Part shown: positions 14,159 through 20,984 of the stretch, piece after piece
Numbering within the stretch: position 1 is the first letter of the stretch
Layout: every line of letters starts with the position of its first letter
Assembly (NCBI GenBank): GCA_964492335.1
Contig: CAZBJX010000013.1
Span: 1-52,768 of the forward strand
DNA: 52,768 nt
Source: JAFGCL01 sp964492335
GTDB lineage: Bacteria; Chloroflexota; Dehalococcoidia; UBA2247; RBG-13-53-26
Reading direction: 5' to 3'
The notes under the pieces: model-generated
Seen by the model: the letters and a program-made list of their open reading frames with translations, nothing else
What the model was told of the DNA's origin: nothing
The model's database searches: none
Made by a program: the position numbers and the translations under genes

Positions 14159-14620
14159 ATGAGCAAGGGGCTTCTGGTGGGCGCCGCCCTCTGCCTGACG
14201 GGCCTGGTGTCGGGAGGGCTCTTCTTCGTGGAGAGCTACCACGAGGCGTACTGGTCCACCCCGGGCGTCTTCATCCCCGTCACCATCGTCGGCCTCGTGT
14301 CCTCGGTGGCCGGGGGATCCCTTGTCGGGTGGGGCCTGGCGTCCCGGAGAGCGGGCGCCGCGGGTGAGACGGACCGCTGGCTGATCAGGCTGGGGGCCAT
14401 GTTCTTCGTGGTCGGCCTGGTCCTGGGGATGTCCGCCATCGGCGCGGCGCTGGGTGTGGCCTCGTCGGGCTACTGGGGCCACCCGCCCTATGAGTATGAG
14501 GGTGACTACGCTGTGATGCGCTTCCAGATCGACATGTTCCGCTTCGCCGTCCTGCCACTGCTGGCCGGCGGGCTGCTGGCGGGCGCCGCCCTGAGAATGA
14601 GGAGGGCCCGGAAGGGGTAG
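14159..14620 (+). CDS. Small integral membrane protein, unknown function
   Basis: 153 residues from ATG 14159, with GAGGA nearby. Four predicted membrane helices: 5-25, 37-60 (FIPVTIVGLVSSVAGGSLVGW), 80-104 (LGAMFFVVGLVLGMSAIGAAL) and 126-146 (FAVLPLLAGGLLAGAAL). An extracytoplasmic segment rich in Tyr and Pro (GYWGHPPYEYEGDY) precedes the last helix. The C-terminus is strongly basic (RMRRARKG), consistent with a cytoplasmic end. It is not recognised as a known family. It lies one base before the next gene, so the two are probably co-translated. Confidence 0.8.
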   Translation: MSKGLLVGAALCLTGLVSGGLFFVESYHEAYWSTPGVFIPVTIVGLVSSVAGGSLVGWGLASRRAGAAGETDRWLIRLGAMFFVVGLVLGMSAIGAALGVASSGYWGHPPYEYEGDYAVMRFQIDMFRFAVLPLLAGGLLAGAALRMRRARKG

Positions 14621-14621
14621 C

Positions 14622-15410
14622 ATGGAGACCTCCCGCAGGCTGCAGATAGTGGCCGCCGCCGCCAGGTTCGACGTCTGCGGCCCCGACACCGGCCGCAGCG
14701 CGCCGACGGCCCGCCACCTGGCCAGGCTGAGCTCCGGGAAGGACCTCTACAACGGGATCGTGGAGCGCATGCGCTGGGCGAAAGCGGCCATGTCGGCCGG
14801 CCGGGGGCTGGTGCCGTCCGGCCAGACCACCCAGTTCGTGGTGGGCGCCGCCGGGGAGACGGACAGGGATATACTGCGCACCACCGGCGCCCTCTATCGG
14901 GAGATAGGCCTGAGGCGGGTGTACTTCAGCGCGTTCCAGCCGGTGGCGGACTCGCCCCTCGAGGGGCTGGAGCCCACGCCGCCGCTGCGGGAGCACCGCC
15001 TCTACCAGGTGGACTGGCTGCTGCGGGAGTATGGCTTCTCGCCACAGGAGGTGGAGCTGGCCCTGGGCCAGGGAGGGCAGCTCTCGCTGGCCGGGGACCC
15101 CAAGCTGGTCATAGCCAGGCGGCAGCCCTGGCTCTTCCCCGTTGACGTCAACCGGGCCGGGTACCGGGAGCTACTCCGGGTGCCCGGCATCGGGCCCGTG
15201 TCGGCCGCAAGAATAGTGGAGGCCCGCCGCGGCCACAGCATCTTCTCCCTGCAGCAGCTGGTGAAGATGGGGGTGGTGGCCAGGCGGGCGGGCCCGTTCA
15301 TCTGGTTCCGGGGGGCCTCGGCCCACGAGAGGCAGCTCTGCTTCCTCCAGGAGATCGACGGCAGGCCCGCGGAAGCGCCCTCGCTGGCCGCGGCCCTGTG
15401 CCAGGCATGA
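14622..15410 (+). CDS. Putative DNA modification/repair radical SAM homologue lacking its radical SAM core
   Basis: 262 residues. The first 22 residues (ETSRRLQIVAAAARFDVC) resemble the N-terminus of the 'putative DNA modification/repair radical SAM protein' family (TIGR03916-like). Residues 27 onward resemble the part after the core (SAPTARHLARLSSGKDLY, LVPSGQTTQFVVGA, REHRLYQVDWLLREYGF). A helix-hairpin-helix DNA-binding region follows (VNRAGYRELLRVPGIGPVSA). The CxxxCxxC cluster and the roughly 170-180 residues of the TIM-barrel core normally found between these parts are absent. It therefore cannot do radical SAM chemistry as encoded. It may be a deletion relic, an assembly error, or a retained DNA-binding derivative. 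It starts one base after the upstream stop and precedes the stress protein gene by 19 bases. Confidence 0.75.
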   Translation: METSRRLQIVAAAARFDVCGPDTGRSAPTARHLARLSSGKDLYNGIVERMRWAKAAMSAGRGLVPSGQTTQFVVGAAGETDRDILRTTGALYREIGLRRVYFSAFQPVADSPLEGLEPTPPLREHRLYQVDWLLREYGFSPQEVELALGQGGQLSLAGDPKLVIARRQPWLFPVDVNRAGYRELLRVPGIGPVSAARIVEARRGHSIFSLQQLVKMGVVARRAGPFIWFRGASAHERQLCFLQEIDGRPAEAPSLAAALCQA

Positions 15411-15429
15411 GAAATGAGGAGGTCTGCGG

Positions 15430-16395
15430 ATGTATCAGAAGATGCTTGTTCCCCTTGACGGCTCTGAGTTGGCCGAGGAATCGCTGCTGCATGCAACGGG
15501 GATTGCCGGGCGGCTGGGGCTGGAGGTGCTCCTGCTTCACGTGGCGGCCAAAGGACAGGCGGAATCCGCCATCCATCGCGCCTACCTGGACCAGGTGACG
15601 GAGAGGCTCGGCCGGGCCCTGGCCGAGGTGCCGGCGGCCGCCGGCGGCCGCCGGGCGACGGTGAAGGGGGAGGTGGTGGCCGGGTACGCGGCCGACGAGA
15701 TCCTGCGCTACGCCGGAGAGGCGGAGGCGGACCTGATAGTGATGGCCACTCATGGCCGGACGGGCGTCAGGCGGTGGGTGATGGGGAGCGTGGCCGACAA
15801 GGTGCTGCGATCGGCCGCGCAGCCGGTGCTTCTGGTGAGGGCCGGCGTTCCCAGGGACGCCGCCTACGACGCCTGGTCCGCGCCCAGGATGCTCGTGCCC
15901 CTGGACGGGTCGGAGATGGCCGAGCTGGTGCTGCCCCACGTGGAGTACATGGCGCCCGCAGGGCACGGCATGGCCGCGGAGGTACTGCTGATAGGGGTGT
16001 GCGAGGTCCTGGTGCTGCCCCCGGTGACCACCCCGGAGGCTACCGTTAACTGGGGCGCCGTCGCCGAGGACTACCTGGCCAGGTGCGGCAGGTCGACCGA
16101 GGTGTATCTGGCCGGCGTGCAGAAGAGGCTGGGGGATGCGGGCCTGTCGGCCAGGGCCGAGGTCCTGGTGGGTGAGCCGCCCGCCGCCATCATCGACTAT
16201 GCCGCCGGAAGGCAGGTCAACCTCATCGTCATGGCCACCCACGGGCGGTCGGGCATTGGCAGATGGGCCTATGGCAGCGTGGCCCAGAAAGTGCTTCAGG
16301 AGGCCCCCTGCCCCATCCTGCTGGTCAGGCCGCCGTCCTCGCCGAGCATCGCCCCGAAGATAGTGGCCTCGCTGCGGAACCTGCCTCCCAGGTAG
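15430..16395 (+). CDS. Tandem-domain universal stress protein
   Basis: 321 residues with two UspA domains (about 1-140 and 152-310). Each starts with a K/R-MLVPLDGSE strand and ends with the ATP-binding motif G-2X-G-9X-G(S/T): GRTGVRRWVMGS in the first and GRSGIGRWAYGS in the second, each followed by PVLLVR or PILLVR. Both domains therefore look competent to bind ATP. GAGGAGG (15416-15422) lies seven bases before ATG 15430. The gene follows the radical SAM remnant by 19 bases and faces a single-domain Usp gene across a bidirectional terminator. Confidence 0.95.
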   Translation: MYQKMLVPLDGSELAEESLLHATGIAGRLGLEVLLLHVAAKGQAESAIHRAYLDQVTERLGRALAEVPAAAGGRRATVKGEVVAGYAADEILRYAGEAEADLIVMATHGRTGVRRWVMGSVADKVLRSAAQPVLLVRAGVPRDAAYDAWSAPRMLVPLDGSEMAELVLPHVEYMAPAGHGMAAEVLLIGVCEVLVLPPVTTPEATVNWGAVAEDYLARCGRSTEVYLAGVQKRLGDAGLSARAEVLVGEPPAAIIDYAAGRQVNLIVMATHGRSGIGRWAYGSVAQKVLQEAPCPILLVRPPSSPSIAPKIVASLRNLPPR

Positions 16396-16409
16396 GCGCC
16401 CCGGCCAGG

Positions 16410-16450
16410 CTGCGCCCCGGCGCCCCGCAGGAAGAGGCGCCGGGGCGCAG
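16410..16450. terminator. Bidirectional terminator between two convergent usp genes
   Basis: CTGCGCCCCGGCGCC (16410-16424) pairs perfectly with GGCGCCGGGGCGCAG (16436-16450) around an 11-base loop. The symmetric 15-bp stem lies between the stop codons at 16393-16395 (plus) and 16453-16455 (minus). Neither flank has a long T-run. Confidence 0.7.
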
Positions 16451-16452
16451 GC

Positions 16453-16899
16453 CTATCCCGGCTTGATCAGCAGTATGGGCAGGCCTGACTTGCGGACCAC
16501 GTAGTCGGCGACGCTGCCGAAGACCAACCTCTTCAGGCCGCTGCGGCCGTGGGTGGCCAGGGCCACCAGGTCGAACTTGTTCTCCTCGGCGTAGCTGACT
16601 ATGGTCTCGGCCGGATGGCCTACCACGGCGACGCACCGCACGTCGATCCCCCTCTCCCGCAGGGGGGCCGCCAGGTCGCTCAGGTAGTCCATGGCGGCCA
16701 GTTCGGCATCCTTCAGCATAGTGTCCGGCACCGCCATGGGAACGGACTCGATCCCCGTCGGGGTGGGGATGGCGGACAGGCTGACCACCTGCAGGAGCAC
16801 CAGGCTGCCGTCGAACCGGGCCGCGTGCTCGGCGGCGTACGGCATGATCTGCTCGGCCAGCTTCGATCCATCCAGGCAGACCAGTATCTTCTGGAGCAT
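16453..16899 (-). CDS. Universal stress protein, single domain
   Basis: 148 residues from ATG 16899. A GTG two codons earlier (16905) overlaps the AAGGAGG site (16905-16911) and is rejected. The N-terminus LQKILVCLDGSKLAEQIMPYA and the ATP-binding motif GRSGLKRLVFGSVADYVVRKS followed by LPILLIKPG are typical of ATP-binding UspA proteins. It is convergent with the tandem Usp gene and divergent from the disulfide reductase gene. Two Usp genes back to back suggest a stress-response locus. Confidence 0.95.
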   Translation of the reverse strand: MLQKILVCLDGSKLAEQIMPYAAEHAARFDGSLVLLQVVSLSAIPTPTGIESVPMAVPDTMLKDAELAAMDYLSDLAAPLRERGIDVRCVAVVGHPAETIVSYAEENKFDLVALATHGRSGLKRLVFGSVADYVVRKSGLPILLIKPG

Positions 16900-16909
16900 G
16901 GCCACCTCC

Positions 16910-16938
16910 TTGACGAATTATATCACACGGGATACCAT
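16910..16938 (+). promoter_or_regulatory. Promoter of the disulfide reductase gene
   Basis: TTGACG (16910-16915), 17-base spacer, TACCAT (16933-16938). The -35 matches 5/6 and the -10 4/6. The predicted start near 16945 gives a leader of about 44 bases to ATG 16989. It overlaps the promoter of the divergent usp gene. Confidence 0.5.
16917..16922 (-). promoter_or_regulatory. Consensus -10 of the single-domain usp gene
   Basis: TATAAT on the minus strand, 18 bases before ATG 16899, without a good -35. It lies inside the spacer of the divergent plus-strand promoter, so simultaneous use is unlikely. Confidence 0.45.
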
Positions 16939-16988
16939 GACCTCATCAGGGTGAAGTTTCGCTCCGCCGGCGCGGACAAGGGGGGACC

Positions 16989-18347
16989 ATGAAGCAGTAC
17001 GACTTGATTGTGGTGGGCTCCGGGAGCGGGGCCATCATCTCCGACGAAGCGGTGGGCCACGGCCGCAAGGTGGCCGTGGTGGACAAGGGGCCGCTGGGCG
17101 GGACCTGCCTCAACCTGGGGTGCATACCGTCCAAGATGCTGATCTATGCCGCGGACAGGGTGATGGACATCCGGGAGGCCGGGAAGCTGGGCATCGAGGC
17201 GGAGGTCAAGGGCGTCGACTTCGCCTCGATCATGGCCCGCATGAGGGCGGGCATCAAAGACGGCCAGGACTACGTCCGCCGGGGGATGAAGGCCTCCAGG
17301 GGCCTTGATCTCTACGAAGGGCAGGGGCAGTTCGTGGATGACCTCACGCTGGAGGTCGCCGGCCAGCGGCTGCGCGGCGGCGCGGTGGTCATCGCCTGCG
17401 GGTCCCGTCCCTCAGCCCCGCCCATCAAAGGGCTGGACGGGACCGACTATTGGACCAACGAGCAGGTACTGGAGCAGGAGGAGCTGCCGGGCAGCCTGAT
17501 CATCATCGGCGGCGGCTACATAGCCGTGGAGTACGGGCACTTCTTCTCGGCCATGGGCACCAGGGTGACCATTGTGGAGATGGCCGACAGGCTGGCCCTG
17601 GCGGAGGAGCCCGAGATATCGGCCCTGCTGCAGCAGGCCCTGGGCCGGAGGTTGGACGTGCACACGGGGGCGCTGGCGGAGGAGGTGAAGAAGCAGGCCA
17701 ACGGCCAGGTGGCGGTGACGGTGAAGACCGCCGACGGCCGCAGGGAGCTGGTGGCGGACAGGCTGCTGGTGGCTGTCGGCCGCCGGTCGAACGCCGACCT
17801 GCTGGCGCTGGAGAAGACCGGCGTGGAAGTCGACCAGAGAGGGTTCATCAAGGTCAACGAGTTCCTGGAGACCACCCGGAAGGGGGCCTACGCGGTGGGG
17901 GACGCCAACGGCCTGCAGATGTTCACCCACGCGGCCAACCTGCAGGCGTCCCTGGTGGCCAACAGCCTCCTGCACGGCGAGAGGGCCAGGCTGGACACCT
18001 CGGTGACCCCCCATGCGGTCTACTCCCGTCCCCAGATCGCCTCGGTGGGGCTGACCGAAGAGAAGGCCAGGAAGGACCACCAGGTCATGGTGGGCCGGGC
18101 CCAGTACTCCAGCACCGCCAAGGGCGAGGCGATGATGGAGGAAGAGGGCTTCGCCAAGGCCATAGTCGACAGGAAGACCGGCAGGCTGCTCGGGTTCCAC
18201 ATAGTCGGCCCCTTCGCGCCGGAGCTCATCCAGGAGGTGACCAATGCCATGGCTGCCGGCGGCGATGTCAACTTCATAGTCAGGGGGATGCACATTCACC
18301 CGGCGCTGAACGAGCTGGTGGAGGCGGCGCTGGGCAACCTGGAGTGA
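16989..18347 (+). CDS. Pyridine nucleotide-disulfide oxidoreductase (dihydrolipoyl dehydrogenase / mycothione reductase-like)
   Basis: 452 residues. The FAD site VVGSGSGAII (8-17), redox-active disulfide Cys40/Cys45 in GGTCLNLGCIPSK, NAD(P)-binding IIGGGYIAVEYGHFF, the second FAD motif AYAVGDANGL, and a C-terminal dimer interface with HIHPALNE (435-442, base His437 and Glu442) are all present. The ring after the first motif (SDEAVGHGRKVAVVDKG) recalls mycothione reductases and related archaeal/Chloroflexota enzymes more than classical E3. No E1/E2 genes for a 2-oxoacid dehydrogenase are nearby, so the natural disulfide substrate is open. The gene is solitary, with its own promoter and a duplicated 3' end. 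Confidence 0.88.
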   Translation: MKQYDLIVVGSGSGAIISDEAVGHGRKVAVVDKGPLGGTCLNLGCIPSKMLIYAADRVMDIREAGKLGIEAEVKGVDFASIMARMRAGIKDGQDYVRRGMKASRGLDLYEGQGQFVDDLTLEVAGQRLRGGAVVIACGSRPSAPPIKGLDGTDYWTNEQVLEQEELPGSLIIIGGGYIAVEYGHFFSAMGTRVTIVEMADRLALAEEPEISALLQQALGRRLDVHTGALAEEVKKQANGQVAVTVKTADGRRELVADRLLVAVGRRSNADLLALEKTGVEVDQRGFIKVNEFLETTRKGAYAVGDANGLQMFTHAANLQASLVANSLLHGERARLDTSVTPHAVYSRPQIASVGLTEEKARKDHQVMVGRAQYSSTAKGEAMMEEEGFAKAIVDRKTGRLLGFHIVGPFAPELIQEVTNAMAAGGDVNFIVRGMHIHPALNELVEAALGNLE

Positions 18348-18373
18348 GGGCCAGGCAACCTGGAGTGAGGGCC
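18333..18373 (+). repeat. 20-base tandem duplication across the stop codon
   Basis: GGCAACCTGGAGTGAGGGCC occurs at 18333-18352 and again at 18354-18373 (period 21). The first copy holds the last codons and stop of the disulfide reductase gene; the second is non-coding. It looks like a recent slippage duplication, or an assembly slip. Confidence 0.9.
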
Positions 18374-18435
18374 GGGAATCGCCCTCCCCCACTGCACTGA
18401 CCAACATGAGCTTCTTCTGTTCCCTGTGATGCAAC

Positions 18436-18460
18436 GTCACCGTCTCCTTCATACGGTGAC
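18436..18460 (+). promoter_or_regulatory. 8-9-8 inverted repeat upstream of dnaJ (candidate heat-shock operator)
   Basis: GTCACCGT (18436-18443), nine bases, ACGGTGAC (18453-18460); flanking AA/TT also pair beyond one mismatch. The 9-base spacer equals that of CIRCE, but the half-sites differ from both CIRCE (TTAGCACTC) and HAIR (CTTGAGT). It lies just upstream of two candidate dnaJ promoters. A terminator role is less likely because no T-run follows. Confidence 0.45.
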
Positions 18461-18483
18461 ATTTACGCTGAACGCTTAACCCC

Positions 18484-18492
18484 TGTCATAAT
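18484..18492 (+). promoter_or_regulatory. Upstream dnaJ promoter candidate
   Basis: Extended -10 TGT-CATAAT (18484-18492) with TTTACG (18462-18467) 19 bases upstream. It lies directly downstream of the inverted repeat at 18436-18460, which overlaps its upstream edge. Confidence 0.4.
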
Positions 18493-18514
18493 CGTAGAAC
18501 GACGGCAAAGCCGG

Positions 18515-18544
18515 TTGACCGCGTGCATGCCCGGAGACTATGAT
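18515..18544 (+). promoter_or_regulatory. dnaJ promoter
   Basis: TTGACC (18515-18520), 18-base spacer, TATGAT (18539-18544): 5/6 and 5/6 matches. The predicted start near 18551 is 23 bases before ATG 18574. Confidence 0.65.
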
Positions 18545-18573
18545 GAGTGTGAATATCTGCGTTCGGACGGAAG

Positions 18574-19692
18574 ATGGCCACCAAGAAGGATTACTATGAG
18601 TTGCTGGGGTTGTCCAGGGATGCCTCGCCGGATGACATAAAGAAGGCCTTCCGCAGACTGGCCTTCCAGTATCACCCCGACCATAACCACCACGATGAGG
18701 CCTCCGACCGCTTCAAGGAGATCAACGAGGCCTACGAGGTCCTGAGCGATGTGCGGAAGCGGGCCCAGTACGACAACTTTGGCCATGCTGACGCTGCTTG
18801 GGGGCGGGGCTTCGAGGGCTTCGACGACTTCTTCGGCCTGGGGGATATCTTCGACGCCTTCTTCTCGGGGGCGGCGGCGGGCGCCCGGCGCCGGGCACCG
18901 CAGCCGGGCGCGGACCTGCACCGACAGGTCGAGATCTCCTTTGAGGAGGCGGTCTTCGGCGCCCGGAAGCGCATCGAGGTGCTGCGGACGGGCTACTGCC
19001 AGCGCTGCCAGGGCAAGGGGGGCGAGCCGGGCACCGGCCAGGTCAAGTGCCCCGACTGCGGCGGCCTGGGAGAGGTCAGGCGGGTGCGCCAGAGTGTCTT
19101 CGGCCGGTTCGTGAACCGGGCCGTGTGCGAGCGGTGTCAGGGTGACGGCGCGGTGATGAGCCACCCCTGCGAGCAGTGCCTGGGGGCCGGGAGGGAGAAG
19201 GGCGTTCACGCTGTGAACGTGACTGTCCCGCCCGGGGCGGGCGACGGCTTCCAGATACGGCTGAAGGGAGAGGGCGATGCGGGGACCCGGGGCGGGGTTG
19301 CCGGCAGCCTGTACGTCAACATCGCCGTGCGCAGCCATCCCTTCTTCGTTCGCGACGGCAACAGCATCGTCTATGAGCTCCCCATCAACTTCGCCCAGGC
19401 GGCCCTCGGCGACGAGGTGGAGGTGCCCACCCTGGAGGGGAAGGCCCGCCTGAAGATCACCCCCGGCACCCAGACCGGGACGGTGCTGAGCCTGAAGGGG
19501 AAGGGCGTCCCCTTCCTTGACCGCCAGGGGAGAGGGGACCAGCTGGTCCGGGTGAGGGTGATGACGCCGGAGAAGCTCTCCGACGAGCAGCGAAGACTCT
19601 TCCTGGAGCTCGCCGGAAGCATGGACCCCGGCAAGGCCGGCAGCCAGCCGGGAAAGAGGATCATGGACCGCTTCAAGAAGGGTTCGAAATAG
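18574..19692 (+). CDS. dnaJ: Chaperone DnaJ (type I Hsp40)
   Basis: 372 residues. J domain 5-70 with HPD at 34-36, a short Gly/Phe-rich stretch (78-99), a zinc-binding domain with four CxxCxGxG repeats (Cys142/145, 159/162, 185/188, 199/202), then the C-terminal client-binding barrels (VNVTVPPGAGDGFQIRLKGEG) and dimerisation end. All type I elements are present, so it should stimulate DnaK ATPase and hold unfolded clients. No dnaK or grpE lies adjacent. ATG 18574 has only a weak ribosome-binding site (GGAAG). The 3' end overlaps the convergent gpsA gene by 20 bases. Confidence 0.96.
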   Translation: MATKKDYYELLGLSRDASPDDIKKAFRRLAFQYHPDHNHHDEASDRFKEINEAYEVLSDVRKRAQYDNFGHADAAWGRGFEGFDDFFGLGDIFDAFFSGAAAGARRRAPQPGADLHRQVEISFEEAVFGARKRIEVLRTGYCQRCQGKGGEPGTGQVKCPDCGGLGEVRRVRQSVFGRFVNRAVCERCQGDGAVMSHPCEQCLGAGREKGVHAVNVTVPPGAGDGFQIRLKGEGDAGTRGGVAGSLYVNIAVRSHPFFVRDGNSIVYELPINFAQAALGDEVEVPTLEGKARLKITPGTQTGTVLSLKGKGVPFLDRQGRGDQLVRVRVMTPEKLSDEQRRLFLELAGSMDPGKAGSQPGKRIMDRFKKGSK

Positions 19693-20872
19693 CCCCGCCG
19701 GAGGGTGCCGGCGCGGCTGGCCCGGCCGGCCCGCCCCGGGGCTCCGGCCTGTCCCCGGGCTCCGGCCCGCCCTTGGTTTCCGGATCGGCTATCTCCGATC
19801 CCAGGGCGGGCGGCTGGTACCAGCGGACCCTGAGGTAGTCCAGCAGGAACCGGAGGAGCTTGGTGACCTCCAGCGATTCCCCGTCCACCGGGTACTCCAC
19901 CAGCTCGGCAACGGCCTTCCTGACGTCGAGCCCTTCGTAGAGGACCTTATAGATCCTCTCCATGATGGGCAGGCTGAGCCCGGCCCTCTGCCCCAGCTGC
20001 CAGGCCGCCTTGGCCGTGGAGACGCCCTCGGCGACATGGGGCATGGAGCTGGCGATGTCCTCCACGGAGCGCCCCTTGGCCAGCTCCTTGCCGACGTAGT
20101 AGTTGCGGCTGAGCGGGCTGAACGACGTGACGATCAGGTCGCCGAGGCCGCTCAGGCCGATGAAGGTCAGCGGATTGGCGCCGAAGGTGGTCCCCAGCAC
20201 GATGGCCTCACTGAGCCCCCGGATGACCAGGGCCGCCTTGGCATTGCTGCCGTTGCCCAGGCCGTCCGCCATCCCCACGCCCAGCGTGAAGACGTTCTTC
20301 AGCGCGCCCCCCAACTCCACCCCCACCAGGTCGGTGCTGGTGAAGACGTAGAACTGGTTGGAGTTGACCAGCTGCTTGACCCGCTCGGCCACCGCCGCGT
20401 CCCGGGCGGCGACCACGGTCACCGACAGGAGGCCCTGGGCGGCCTCATGGGCTATGTTCGGGCCGGAGAGGGAGCAGATGTTGGGGTGGAAGCGGGGGTC
20501 GATCTCCTCGGCAATGATCTGGGACATCCGTTTGCCGGACTCGACCTCCAGCCCCTTGGTGGCGCTGACGATCAGGGTGGAATCGCCCAGGTACTCCTTC
20601 AGCCGCCCCACGTTCTCGCGCATGGTCCCGGAGGGGACCGCCAGAATGACCATGTCCGTCTTGTCCATGGCCTCTTCCATGGAGGCGGTGGCGGAGAGGC
20701 GGGTGGGGAACCGGGGGCCCGGCAGGTAGACGACGTTCTGCCGCGCCTGGTTGAGCTTGTCGGCCGTTTCCTGGTTGCGGGCCCAGATCCTGGTTGTCAC
20801 TCCGTTGCGGGCCAATACTATGCCAAGGGCAGTGCCCCAAGCGGCACTGCCAACTATGGCTGCCTTAGACAT
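19673..20872 (-). CDS. gpsA: Glycerol-3-phosphate dehydrogenase [NAD(P)+]
   Basis: 399 residues, about 60-70 longer than usual. The NAD motif is GSAAWGTALG (8-17; the canonical GxGxWG has Ala at the second Gly). Further motifs are VPSGTMRENV, SATKGLEV, SGPNIAHEAAQG, the catalytic Lys in GGALKNVFTLG, and FIGLSGLGDLIVTSFSPLSRN. It reduces dihydroxyacetone phosphate to sn-glycerol-3-phosphate for phospholipid synthesis. The extra C-terminus (after LLDYLRVRWYQPP) is Pro/Gly-rich and disordered, and its end runs 20 bases into the convergent dnaJ. GAGGTG precedes ATG 20872. It lies downstream of der but has its own promoter. Confidence 0.95.
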   Translation of the reverse strand: MSKAAIVGSAAWGTALGIVLARNGVTTRIWARNQETADKLNQARQNVVYLPGPRFPTRLSATASMEEAMDKTDMVILAVPSGTMRENVGRLKEYLGDSTLIVSATKGLEVESGKRMSQIIAEEIDPRFHPNICSLSGPNIAHEAAQGLLSVTVVAARDAAVAERVKQLVNSNQFYVFTSTDLVGVELGGALKNVFTLGVGMADGLGNGSNAKAALVIRGLSEAIVLGTTFGANPLTFIGLSGLGDLIVTSFSPLSRNYYVGKELAKGRSVEDIASSMPHVAEGVSTAKAAWQLGQRAGLSLPIMERIYKVLYEGLDVRKAVAELVEYPVDGESLEVTKLLRFLLDYLRVRWYQPPALGSEIADPETKGGPEPGDRPEPRGGPAGPAAPAPSGGAISNPS

Positions 20873-20954
20873 CTGACACCTCTAGTCCCGATGGCGCACT
20901 GCGAAAAGCCGTGGTCTCCCTGCTCCCGCCCAAAGGGGACTCAGATTCCAGCCT

Positions 20955-20984
20955 ATTATGCTCGCTGTACATGAGACAAGTCAA
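20955..20984 (-). promoter_or_regulatory. gpsA promoter
   Basis: Minus strand TTGACT (20984-20979), 18-base spacer, CATAAT (20960-20955): 5/6 and 5/6. The -35 overlaps the stop codon of der. The start near 20948 leaves a leader of about 75 bases. Confidence 0.7.

Noticed and set aside
18436..18460. CIRCE or HAIR heat-shock element upstream of dnaJ
   Set aside because: Only the 9-base spacer fits CIRCE; the half-sites match neither TTAGCACTC nor CTTGAGT. It is reported as an unknown operator candidate instead.
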